A DNA stretch of 64,000 nt from Litsea cubeba (Eukaryota > Streptophyta > Magnoliopsida > Laurales > Lauraceae), in NCBI GenBank assembly GCA_012931725.1, contig CM022952.1:53609000-53672999 (forward strand). The letters are read 5' to 3'. The notes under the pieces are model-generated. The model saw only the letters and a list, made by a program, of their open reading frames with translations. It searched no databases and had not been told where the DNA came from. Each line of letters begins with the position of its first letter. The first letter of the stretch is position 1. Shown piece after piece: positions 1-10,400 of the stretch. The translations under genes and the position numbers were made by a program.

Positions 1-409
1 TCTCTTATTTAGTTCCCTTTCATGAATTTTGCTTCTTATGTGTTAATCTTCTTTGATTATGGTTTTACTTTGATCAAATGAACCAATGTTGTGTGGATTT
101 CAATTTATGTATGGTCTTGCAATGTGTTGGAAGTGGCTTTCATCTTGGTTATGTAGAAAAAACTTGATTTCCTTGTATTAGGAGTTGGGTTTAAAGAAAT
201 GGGGAGAAACTTTGTTTTAAAAAGTGATTGTTTGGTTAATTGGATTTGATTAAGGATGGTGATTTGATGAGTTTGGAAGGTCAAGGAAGGGCCCAAAGGA
301 TCTAGGAACATTGTGTGAAAGATTGAAAATGGAAAGGATCTCAAAAGGATTGAAAAAGAAAAAAAAAGAGAGGAAGAAGACACTCGGGCTGGACTGGGCA
401 GGCCCAGTC

Positions 410-521
410 CGCTCGAGCGACCCACTGGGTCGCTCGAGCGGACCAGGCACTGTCTGGGTCCGCTCGAGCGACCCACTGGGTCGCTCGAGCGACCCAGCTT
501 CTGTCTGGGTCCGCTCGAGCG
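410..521. repeat. CGCTCGAGCG palindrome array, five copies
   Basis: Perfect 10-bp palindromes CGCTCGAGCG start at 410, 431, 461, 482 and 512. Spacings alternate 21, 30, 21, 30 bp. Flanks repeat 'gggtc' and 'gaccca', which extend some copies into longer inverted repeats. Confidence 0.9.
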
Positions 522-595
522 AGCCCAGCTCAGTCTGGGCTCGGGTTCGGGCCTGGATTTGGGGATTTTGTGGGCCAAATTTTTGGGACTTCCTT

Positions 596-825
596 GGGCC
601 TGTTTCAAGTTTAGTTTTGGGGCTATTTTAAAACTGTTATTGGGCCATTTCAGATCTGACATTGGGTCATCTTTGGGCCTGACATTGGACTGTTTTAAGA
701 CTTATTTTGTGGGCCTGTTTCAAGTTTAGTTTTGGGGCTATTTTAAAACTGTTATTGGGCCATTTCAGATCTGACATTGGGTCATCTTTGGGCCTGACAT
801 TGGACTGTTTTAAGACTTATTTTGT
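596..825. repeat. 115-bp tandem duplication
   Basis: Two essentially identical copies of a 115-bp unit starting 'gggcctgtttcaag' lie at 596-710 and 711-825. More diverged partial units of the same 'gggcctgttt...ttttgggctg' type follow to about 1150. Confidence 0.85.
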
Positions 826-1664
826 GGGCCTGTTCAAGGCCAGTTTTGGGCTGTTTTAAAAACTGTTTATTGGGCCATTCAAAGTTTAGTTTTGGGCTGT
901 TTCAAAACTTGTTTTGTGGGCCTGGTTCAGGTTAGTTTTGGGGTTGTGTTTTATAGTTTGTTTGTGAGCCATCTTAGGTTCAGTTTTGGGCTGTTTTAAG
1001 GTTTGTATTATGGGCCATCTCAAGATTAGTTTTGGGCTGTTTTTAAGATGTGTTTTGTGGGCCATTCAAGGTTTAACTATGAACTAATTTCAAGGTCTGT
1101 TTGGGCCGGATTTAAAGGATTGTTTTGGGGTTTGGTTCAAGGCCAGTTATGGGCCTGTTTTTAAGAGTTTTGTCATTACTTCGATACTTGGAAATTTGTG
1201 AAATGGGAATGATGTGAGGATGAGTGTATGTGGAATTACCCGGGAATCGTTCGAGTCTCAATGCGCACTTTATCAGTTAAATATTGTGGATTTTCATTGG
1301 CATCAAACACATTCTCTATCAATCAATGTTTAAAGGTTAAATGTGCATTGGGATGGTTCCTCGGTAGGTCATTAAGTCATTCTCCACTGTCCATTCCATT
1401 TCAAGTCAGAAAAATGTATTTGTATTTGTATTTGTATTCTTTGGTAAACTAATTTGAATAGCATCGGTGATTTGCTATAAAATCATGTGGCTCTCCATGT
1501 TCGAAAGGATTGACCGTATGATTTTATACAAATCACTTGATGCGTATTCGAACGGTTCACCATCAAAATTCGTATGTTTTCTCCGATTCGATTTGAAAAG
1601 AGATTGGAGTATGTTTGTCACATTCGGGATTTCTTCGATGAGATTATTGTTTGATAAGACTAGT

Positions 1665-1806
1665 ATTCGAAAATAAAAACCCTCGAGGCAAGACGGGGCC
1701 AGAGCTATGTGGTGCGAGCCCATGAGCCAAAGAGGCTATGATTCCGAAAATAAAACCCCGAGGCAAGACGGGGCCAGAGCTATGTGGTGTGAGCCCCTGA
1801 GCCAAG
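1665..1806. repeat. ~76-bp direct repeat in family A LTR
   Basis: 'cgaaaataaaa(a)ccc(t)cgaggcaagacgg...gagccaa' occurs twice, near 1669-1730 and 1745-1805, with a few substitutions. A second short direct repeat, 'ccggtcccatttgtatggct', follows near 1973 and 2014. Confidence 0.7.
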
Positions 1807-3035
1807 GGGATTAGTATTATGTTAGATTTGTATCGTTTGAGTTTGAAAACTAAAGGCACCACTAGGCTTAGGTCACCTTGTCGGGCTGATCACCCGGCTT
1901 GGGATCTTTAATTTGTCCGCCAGCTGCAGCTTGGATTCTGTCTGTACCGACCATGGCAACGGTAACTATCTGCCGGTCCCATTTGTATGGCTACGGTTCT
2001 GATTTTTGATCTGCCGGTCCCATTTGTATGGCTACGGTGCTGATCCCATTTTTAGTACCACATTCAGTGGCTACGCTCTGTCTGCTCTTATTACTTCGGT
2101 AATAGGAGGATTTAGCTATTTGTGGTCGCCTAGGTTTTATCTGCACATTACTTTAGTTTACGATTCTTGTGGGTTATGCTTTTTATGCTTTGATTTGGTT
2201 ATTGTTTACTATATCGACCATTTATCATATTGTCGCTATTATTCAGGATTTGAAATGTATTTCCGACTATTAAATGTTTTATTAGACTGTTATCTTTTCG
2301 AGATATTTATGTTCCAGCGACTGTTCCTTTAGTTGTTGTTATATTTATGTTCGGTCTTTCGATTGTTTTAGCATGCTTTATTGTCATTATTGTTTAGACT
2401 ATTTATCCGGTTTTACGATGATTTCATCAGGTTTTATGTATGTTCCTTTTGTTCATATTACTTGTTTATTTGCTTGCCAGACCGTCGTGTCTGACCCTTT
2501 TTGTTTGGTGCCAGTTTCTTTTCTTTTCTGTTTGTAGGTGTTTGATCAGAGGAGGCGGTGGGATCGCCGGTCTGACGTGAGAGGCTGCCCACTGATATCA
2601 TCTAGATGTCAAGTTTGGCACCGGAGTTCGTATCAAATCTTTGGGGTAGTAGTTCTGGTTAGTTGATTATTGTTGTATGGCTTTACTAGCCTTTTTATTG
2701 GGTTTGTAATTAAGACATTTGTTAATACAAATTTGAATATGTGGGAAATAATAGATTTGTTACTACCAGCTCAGTGTTCTATGGTTTACAATTTATGCCA
2801 GTCTGTTTATTGATGGCTTTATGATATTGGTTGCGTGCGACACGGAACCCGATGGCCACGGATTCCGAGTCGTAACACCATGTGTAGCTTCCGCAAAAAT
2901 ATACTCTGATTGTGTTGGAACGTGATTATCCTCATTCACGCGGATCTTGGGAACTACAACAAAAAGTTTCAAATTATTCCAAAATTTCGCACCCCGAGAT
3001 CGGTTCGCTGCAGGTCCCGGTTTCGGGGCGTGACA

Positions 3036-4549
3036 AAAACTATGACAGCTGAAGCCAAGAGTTTGCTTGAGGAGCTAAAACTTTGGCTAGAGGCCATTTT
3101 TGGCTGAGCTTCTGATTTTTTTGTAGCAGAAAACTATTCTTCTTCTTTTTTTTGTACCACATGTATTTTTTTGTACTTTTTTTTTTGCAGTGCTTGTGAA
3201 CACTTTTTTTTTTGTACCACATGTATTTTTTAGTACTTTTTTTTGTTTTCCCTACGCTCACTTAAATCTTTTTGTAATGAAAGCAATTGCTAAATGGGAT
3301 TTTTTTTTATATTCCATACTTTCATTTAAATCTTTTTGTGATGAAAGTAATCGCTGAATGGGATTATTGTTTTGAAATTTGATCAAAAGTTTGTCATTTT
3401 GTGAAATTTTTTGTCAAATGATTGTTTTGGCATGGGAGCCAGATTTTGGTTGTGGCATGAAAGCCAATTTTGGCATGAGAACCGGTTTTGTGGCATTGAT
3501 AGCCTGGTTTGTGGCATTGGTAGCCGATTTTGTGGCATTGATAGCCGATTTGTTTTTGAAAACAAAATTTTGGTTTGTTGGCGTGAAAGCCACGTTTTGT
3601 TTTGTAGCATTGATAGCCGGTTTGTGGCATCTATAGCCGGTTTTGGTGGCATTTATAGCCAATTTTGGTTTTAAAAAATGCAAGTATCACTAAAAGTCGC
3701 TTCCCTGCTGAATGGTCTTGCAAGTATCGATGGAATGTCGCATCCTTGCTCATTCGGTTGCAAGTATCGATGGAATGTCGCATCCTAACGGATTTGGGTG
3801 CAAGTATCGACTAAGCGTGGCTTCCTTGCCTTTCAAAAATTTTGGTTTTGCTGGTACTGACTTGATGTCGTTTCCCCATAATTTTTGAAATTTGCGGTTT
3901 TCTCGAACCTTTCGGTTGTGGATATCAACTGAGATGTTGCATCTCCATGATTTTTTGGTTTTTTTGAACATTTGAAATTTGGGTTGTGGATATCAACTGA
4001 AATGGTGCGTCTCTACGGTTTTAGGTTTTTTCGAACCTTTGAAATTTGGGTTGTGGATATCAATTGAAATGTTGCGTCTCCACGATTTTTGGATTTTGCA
4101 AGTATCGACGAAATGTCGCATTCTTCCGATTTTGGAAGTGTTGAACGTAGTTCGCATTCTTCCGATTTGTGCGAGTATCGACTAAGCGTCGCTTCCCCGC
4201 AGTTTTTTGAAAACCTTTTTTTTTTAAAGACACGAGGGTTGTAAATTTTGACCTAAAACCATTTTGGCGGTAAAAGGCAGGTGGAATAGGATGGAAATCC
4301 CTGAATCCAGATTTTATTTCAAACCATGAATTTTAGGTTCAAGGATCGAAAATTTTGGTCAAGTTAGGGAGAGGCTCCTAAACTTGGATTTTTTTTTAAC
4401 AATGAAACGATGAAAGTAAGCATTGTTTTGAGTTTCTAGAAATTTCAACATTTGATATGAAAATTCTAAAAAGAGTGGGTTTGACGAGCGAGTACCTGGA
4501 AATAGGTTTTGGCCGTACAGGCATTGTTCTTACCCAGTTGGGTAAGTCC
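3036..4549 (-). repeat. Repeat-rich 3' non-coding region of element B
   Basis: No gene. Several unrelated short tandem families follow each other: a 60-bp-spaced duplication around 'ttgtaccacatgtattttt' (about 3150 and 3211); a 71-bp-spaced duplication of 'aaatctttttg(t)gatgaaag' (about 3266 and 3337); a 21-24-bp unit 'gcattgatagccggttttgtg' at about 3430-3665; 'gcaagtatcgatggaatgtc' units at about 3719-3810; and 'gtggatatcaactgaaatg' units at about 3918-4090. Tandem repeats between integrase and the 3' LTR are known for Tat-lineage elements, so this region probably belongs to element B. Confidence 0.6.
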
Positions 4550-5951
4550 TCAAGGGTAGTACCGCTTTAAGAACTTGCTGTTGATAGGCAGCATACATCT
4601 GTCACTTTTCATGTTTAAGAGGGCGTATGCACTGTTGGAGAAGACTTTGTCAATGACGTAGAGTCCCTCCCATTTTGGCCCAAACTTGCTTTTGTATTTG
4701 TGAACGAAGACCATTGGTCTTTTTACTGCAAGAACCAAGTCGCCCTTTTTATAGGTGTGTTGCCTGACCTTTTTGTCGAAAGATGCTGCCATGTGTGCTT
4801 GGTAAAGTTCAATGCTTTGTCGAGCTTCGAGCCGTCTCTCATCGAGATTGTCCAGCTCATGAAGTCGTAACTTCAAATTGCTTTCTTAAGTCATGTCATT
4901 TTATAGAGATATCCTCAGGGAAGGAATTTGTAATTCTAAGGGCACGACAGCTTCGGATCCATAGACCAAGGAGAATGGTGTGCTATGGGTTGGTCCTCGA
5001 ATGGCGGTTCGATAGGCCTACAAAGCTTCAAACAGTTTGTCGCTCCAGTCTCTTTTGTGATTAGAGACCATTTTCATGAGGATTTTGCAGAGTGTCTTGT
5101 TGAAGACTTTTGCTAATCCGTTTGCTGCCGGATTGTATGGAGTCGAAGGACAGCTTTGGATTTTGTCTTTGTCGCAAAACCTGTAGAATCGATGATCCCG
5201 GAATTGTGGTCCGTTATCATGGATGAATCTTTTAGGTATGTCGAAACGACAAATGATGTTGGTGCGCAGGAACTGAATGACTGATGAGGTCTTCATTTCT
5301 TTGAGCGCAAATGCTTCTGACGACTTGAAGAAATAATCCGTAGCGGCGAAAATGAAGCGATGACCTTTGCTTGAAAGGGGAGGAATAGGACCTACGATAT
5401 CCATACCCCAGGCTTTGAAAGGCCATGAGATCATTGTAGGATACAGCCATTCTGGAGGCATGTGAACATAATCTCCATGAACTTGGCATTGTTGGCAGCG
5501 CTTAGCAAATTGCATTGTGTCAGCTACCATGGTAGGCCAATAATAACCTAACCTTTTTATCTGATCGTAGAGCTTTAGGACCAGCCTAATGGGCTCTACA
5601 AAGACCAGCATGAACTACTTTGAGTGTTTCTTCAGCTTCTTGTTGTGACAAGCAGCGTAGAAGTACTCCATTGAAGGATTTCTTATAAAGGATTTTTGAA
5701 AGAATATCCAAATGAAAGTTTAGGGCTCGCCTTTGGACGCTTATCCGTTCTTTTGGAACTTCAGGTTGGATTCCGAACATAGTGTAATCAATGAACGGAT
5801 CCCTCCAGTCACTGATTGAAGGTTGAAGGATAGAAATCCGACTTCCAACCACTCGGTGGCATTCAGTAACTGCTTGGTGTGTGTTAAGAGGAGGGAGGAT
5901 CCTTCTCCCGCACACTGTGATTTGCATGTTTTCCCCTTCCCGGATCACCAT
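4550..5951 (-). pseudogene. Ty3 integrase remnant of element B
   Basis: Three overlapping frame fragments together cover an integrase. The N-terminal zinc-binding region shows GYYWPTM followed by CQQC. The core has the first catalytic Asp in WGMDIVGPI and the second in FIHDNGPQF. Where the catalytic Glu is expected (NGLAEVFNK-like), the residue is Lys (NGLAKVFNK), so the DDE triad is incomplete. The C-terminal part carries a GPKWEGLYVI segment typical of plant Ty3 integrases. Frame changes near 5600 and 4880-5020 show it is dead. It would have joined cDNA ends to host DNA. Confidence 0.8.
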
Positions 5952-6032
5952 AGATGCAGCAAGTTCGGCCAGGGCATCTGCACGGATGTTTTCACCTCTA
6001 CGGATGTGGGTGATGTGACAGATGTCAAACTT

Positions 6033-6350
6033 TTATAGAAGCGATTGTCCCTTGTTGTAGTAAGGCAGCAGATCAGGTTTCCTGACTTCAAGTTTCTGAT
6101 TCATTTGGTTGACGATCAGTTGAGAGTCTCCAAAGACTTCCAGCATGGTGATGCCGGATTCGATGGTGAGTTCCAATCTTAGGATCAGAGCTTGGTATTC
6201 AGCTGCATTGTTTGTATATGGTTCCAGTAGCGAGAAAGCGTGTGGAATCATGTATTTGTCCGGACTAACAAAGAGTATGCCAACTCCTGATATCAGCTGT
6301 CTTTTTTCATTTGTTCTGGTTGCACCGTCGAAGTATATCCCAGGAGGCAT
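6033..6350 (-). pseudogene. Second (archaeal-type) RNase H of element B
   Basis: The fragment begins IYFDGATRTN and contains YTNNAAEYQALI and GDSQLIVNQMN, the Asp, Glu and Asp blocks of a type I RNase H of the 'aRNH' kind. It lies between the retroviral-type RNase H and integrase, as in Tat-lineage elements, where it probably supplements the decayed first RNase H. About 105 residues remain in one frame. Confidence 0.8.
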
Positions 6351-6830
6351 TTTGTGAGAAAGTCTTCACATTGTAGACTGGTTCGTCTGGGAGATCATCT
6401 ATGAGTGGAGAATCTTTAGGCAATGGATGCTTTGCTAAAAAGTCCGCTAGAGCTTGGCCTTTGATTGCTTTTTGGGGTACATACCTAATATCAAATTGTG
6501 ACAGAAAGATGGACCGTTTTGCCAGTTGGGCATTGAGAGAACTTGCTTTTGTGACAAGGATCTTCAAGAGGTTGATCCTCGAAACCAGGTAGACTGTGTT
6601 GGAGAGCAGGTAGTGACGTAGCTTTTGTACGGCGAACATCACTGCAAGACATTCTTTTTCGACTGGAGAGTGGCGATGTTCTGCACCTACTAGCATGTGG
6701 CTGAGGTAGTATAGAGCAGCTTCTTTTCTTTCATCATTTTCTTGTATAAGTAGAGCGCCCAGAGAGTGGTCAAGGGCTCGTGTACAAGATGGATGGTTTT
6801 CCAGTTGTAGGAGCAGCTAACACTGGAGGT
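6330..6830 (-). pseudogene. Retroviral-type RNase H remnant of element B
   Basis: A fragment with HSPVEKECLAVMFAVQKLRHY followed by QFDIRYVPQKAIKGQALADF matches the RNase H domain that follows reverse transcriptase in Ty3 pol. It joins the archaeal-type RNase H downstream after a proline-rich linker. Upstream the frame is broken near 6700-6900. Confidence 0.75.
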
Positions 6831-7868
6831 TTGGTCAGGTATGACTTGATATGTTGAAATATAGCTTCGCAGTCAGCATCCCAGACAAAGTCTACACCTT
6901 TTCTTCATCAACCGGAAGAATGGACGGCATTTCCCCGAAAGATTGGAGATGAACCATCTGATGTAGGCCAATCTCCCTTGAAGCCCTTTTTTGTTCTCTC
7001 AAGGTTCTTGAAGAGGGCATTTCTAGAATAGCTTGACTTTGATGGGGTCAAGTTCTATTCCAGCTTTCCAAGCGAGGAATCCGAGAAACTTACCCGACGA
7101 GATGCCGAAGAAGCACTTTAGAGAAATCATCCCCAGTTTGTGTTTGCGAAGCCAGAGGAAGACTTCTTAAAGGTCCTCGAGATGATCTTCTTTTCTTTTG
7201 CTTTTGATGGCGAGATCATCAACGTAACATTCAACCGTCTTGTGCCGCATATCTCGGAATATTTTCATCATAGCCCTTTGATATGTGACACCAGCATTTT
7301 TCAGACCAAATGGCATGACAGTGTAGCAATACACACCAAATGGAGTCTGAAAGGATGCGTGTTTTTCATCTTTAGGATGCATCTTTATCTGATTGTAGCC
7401 AGAGAAGCCATCCAAGAATGTCATTCGCTCAAATCCACAGGTATTGTCAATCATTACCTCTAGTATGGGGAGCGGGAATTCATCTTTAGGGCATGCGCTA
7501 TTCAGGTCTCTATAGTCAATACAGACCGTGATCTGCCCGTTTTTCTTTGTCACGGGGACAATGTTGGCTAACCATTCAGGATGTTGTTCCTCACGGATGA
7601 AGCCGACGCTTTTGAGCTTTTAAACTTCTTGTTTAATTTTATCCATCACATCCGGACAGAATCTTCTTTGACCATGCTTGACAGGCTTGATGTCTTCTTG
7701 AAGATTGAGCTTGTGGACTGCTCTTTTGGGGTCTAAACCAGGCATTTCAGCGTAAGACCATGCAAAGCAATCAACGAACTCACGAAGAAATGCAATATAC
7801 TCGGGTAACTCATCATCCTTTATATTCTTGCTTATGAATACAAGACATGGGTTATCTGGTGTTCCCAA
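6830..7868 (-). pseudogene. Reverse transcriptase remnant of element B
   Basis: The fragment at 7620-7868 carries FVDCFAWSYAEMPGLDP, the linker just before plant Ty3 reverse transcriptase. The fragment at 7167-7553 carries VCIDYRDLNSACPKDEFPLP, FLDGFSGYNQIKMHP, MPFGLKNAGVTYQR and the catalytic motif CYVDD. In-frame stops and indels separate the two and break the region below 7160. The YVDD box itself is preserved. Confidence 0.85.
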
Positions 7869-8027
7869 GTCTATCTTTTGAAAGGATCTTCTGTTGGAAG
7901 GTTCGAAGGTGGTTCCTCCATAATATTTTCGGAGGCTTTCAGCTCGACGAAACCTTTAAGGGTTTCAAGGGCATTTCAAGACCAAGGTTTTGTTCCTTTC
8001 CAAGGGTCTTCTTGATCGGTGATCTTC

Positions 8028-8375
8028 TCAAGGCTTGCTATGAGATGGTCCCAATCGCCTGTTGAAACTGGGTCGAGTAAGATACTTCTTTTGGAGACAA
8101 GGGTTCTTCTGGGTCAGAAGACCACATGTCTGTGCCATCGGAGAATTCCTCTTCATCGCCAGAGAAATCGTACTAATTGGATGAGCTTCCTGGATCTTTG
8201 TCAGGTGACTCATCGAGAAGATATCCAGGGAGATCATTGTCTTCATGGACATGAGATGTTGAGGCTTGGTCAACAAGTCGACTTTTAAGCCTTTGTGTGA
8301 ACTATCTCAGAGGAGTGTCGGGATCATACCCTAACTCGTGTGAAACTTTTCTACATGGTCGTAGAGTCTCCAATC
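8028..8375 (-). pseudogene. Tat pol upstream region, part 1 (element B)
   Basis: Minus-strand translation shows DWRLYDHVEKFHTS next to the insertion point, then acidic linker sequence and RRLGPSHSKP at the end. This type of sequence precedes reverse transcriptase in Tat-lineage polyproteins. Stops are present. The other half of the region lies at 13732-14066 beyond the nested insertion. Confidence 0.55.
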
Positions 8376-8734
8376 TGTTAGGGATTTTGTATATTGCAAT
8401 TTGATGGATGTATTATTCATTTTATTCATCATTTGAATTTTCACACATGCATTGTTTTAGAAATCTTGAAATCTTGATTTATACATGCATTGTATTAAAT
8501 CTTGTGAATCATATGTTCCATGCATGTTTTGGATTTAAATCTTGGATGCATTTAGTTTGAAAAAGATTCTTTATAAATCAAGCTAGCCATTGGTTTTAAA
8601 GTTTCAAATCATATTTGGCTTTTATGTCTCTTGATTTTAAAACACTTAGATTGATTTAAATCATAATTCCATGCTTGATTTAATGACCCATTGTCCCTCC
8701 AAGAAATTCACTTTAAACATCAGACTGGATAAGC

Positions 8735-8967
8735 TGTCGGTCAGCCGACAGTGAACCAAGCTCAACTGAATCAGCTGTTGGTTCGAGTTCCAGAGAGCTT
8801 AAAATTTCATATTTTGTACTGTCGGTCACCTATTGGTCAGGTGTCGATCAGGTGTCAGTTAGGTGTCGGTTAACCCCCAACTGCACTTTCAAAAATATGA
8901 CCGTTGGGTTGGGGTGATGATAGTTGGGTTGTCGGTTAACCGAACCCTATATGTCGGTTAACCGACA
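8735..8967. repeat. TGTCGGTTAACCGACA palindrome cluster
   Basis: Copies or half-copies of tgtcgg start at 8735, 8820, 8842 (tgtcga), 8853 (tgtcag), 8864, 8930 and 8952. From 8820 on, spacings are 22, 11, 11, 66 and 22 bp, all multiples of 11. The best copy, TGTCGGTTAACCGACA at 8952-8967, is a perfect 16-bp palindrome 24 bp upstream of the TATA box. Confidence 0.85.
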
Positions 8968-8990
8968 GTTAGCCGTTGGGACACTTTTTC

Positions 8991-8997
8991 TATAAAA
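8991..8997 (+). promoter_or_regulatory. TATA box of the nested solo LTR
   Basis: TATAAAA follows the palindrome cluster directly, at a position suited to an LTR promoter. Confidence 0.5.
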
Positions 8998-9069
8998 AGG
9001 AGTTCATTCCAATGCCAAATTTGATGATTCTTGAAGCCATTTTTGAGGTGTTCTAAGGCCCATCAAAGG

Positions 9070-9581
9070 TGTAACGCCCCGACCCTACACGCATGCGTGA
9101 TATTGTCCGCTTTGGCCCATTGGCCTCACGATTTTATTTCTGATGGGCCTCAACCCATCAAAAGGCCTCATGTAAGGTAAGGGTGTAAGCTCTACATATA
9201 ATCCCAATCACTTTCCTCTATACAGTCGATATGGGACTCCGGGACTCCGGGGCGTCACATTCCACCCCCCTTAGGGCTGTACGTCCCTATGTAATAACCT
9301 GCCAGCCCTCTTGGCCCGCCTACATGGAAACCCGCACTTGCACCAGACCACGGCAGGGGTCCCACACTCGAACTAGTCGAGAGTTGACTTTGATACCATT
9401 TGTAACGCCCCACCCTACACGCATGCATGATATTGTCCGCTTTGGCCCACTGGTCTCACGGTTTTGTTTCTGATGGGCCTCAACCCATCAAAAGGCCTCA
9501 TGCAAGGTAAGGGTGTAAGCTCTACATATAATCCTAATCACTTTCCTCTCTATAGTCGATGTGGGACTCCGGGGCGTCATA
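9070..9581 (-). mobile_element. TRIM retrotransposon with perfect target duplication
   Basis: Two near-identical terminal repeats, 9070-9259 (190 bp) and 9401-9581 (181 bp), flank a 141-bp internal part. Read on the minus strand, the internal part begins after the LTR with 'aatggtatcaaag', an initiator-Met tRNA primer site, and ends in a purine run (aagggggg) before the second LTR. Termini are TG...CA-like (TGTAACGCCCC / GGGGCGTCA). The 5-bp duplication aaagg lies at 9065-9069 and 9582-9586. No coding capacity. The left LTR has an extra 'gggactccgg' duplication. Confidence 0.85.
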
Positions 9582-10400
9582 AAAGGGGAATGAACTAAGG
9601 AAGGCTAAGGGTCATTAGGAAAGCTAAAGCTTGGATTAATGAAGTTAAATATCCAAGTAAGCTTTGCCTTTTATTAATCATATGTTACATGCTTTGTTTT
9701 AATCTTTGGTAAATGATTTCTAGCATGATAACTATGATGTGTTGAGTCCTCTACTTCTTCTAATCTTTGATCTAAGTTGGATTGGATTTTTCTCCTTGAT
9801 TTCAAACCAAGTTTCATTTAAAACTTTATAAAACATGTTTTGTCAAAACCTTTTATTTCTTTTATAACATGTTTCATTTACTTGGTTGAACCATATTTGT
9901 TGTTTTCAATAAATTTAGAACTTTAGTTAAACCTTATTTTTGAAAACAACATTGCAAATGCATCACATGCTTAAACTTAATTAGTTTCATACAACTTGTG
10001 AGTTTTTTATTATCATATCATTAACAAGTTAGTATCTTTTACATGTGATTAGCATTTATCTTCAATCAAATCTATTTATGTGTTTTACACTTTCAAATGC
10101 TTTAAGCATATTGTGATTGAGCTTATCTTTTAAACTTGATTGAAGTATTCACACACACATATCATGAGCATTCATCTTTGCATTTTATAGTGTTTGTGTG
10201 AGTTGGTTTTACAATTTCATATCCGCCTAATTTAGAGGCAATTACATTGAGCTTAAATTGTAATCTCTTAAAGTTTTTGTGTAGACACTTATTTGAGAAA
10301 TCATCTCTTGTAAAGGTTATTGCTTAGCCTAAGAAAAGTATTATGTAAATATTATTGCTTAGCCTAGAAAAGCATATTGATAGGTTGTTGTTAAGCTTAG

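Larger units (their letters stand above)
1..3035 (+). mobile_element. 3' part of a long Ty3-type LTR (family A, copy 1)
   Basis: No coding potential. The stretch ends at 3035 in CGGGGCGTGACA. That matches the LTR end of two other copies in this window, which read in reverse at 10401-13462 and 31612-34746. Shared blocks include a 'ctacggt...tctgtctgctc' segment near 2070 and the 'ttccgc...ggatcttggga' segment near 2890. Full copies start with TGTAAGACCCCGAC-like sequence, so the 5' part of this one lies outside the window. It holds a palindrome cluster, a 115-bp tandem duplication and a run of degenerate 'ttttgggcctgtttt' units up to about 1150. The long LTR resembles Tekay/Del-type Ty3 elements in length only; no internal domain is present to prove the lineage. 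Confidence 0.6.

Noticed and set aside
105..662. A 185-codon minus-strand frame
   Set aside because: It runs through the LTR palindrome array and the start of the 115-bp repeat; composition follows the repeat and nothing conserved is seen.
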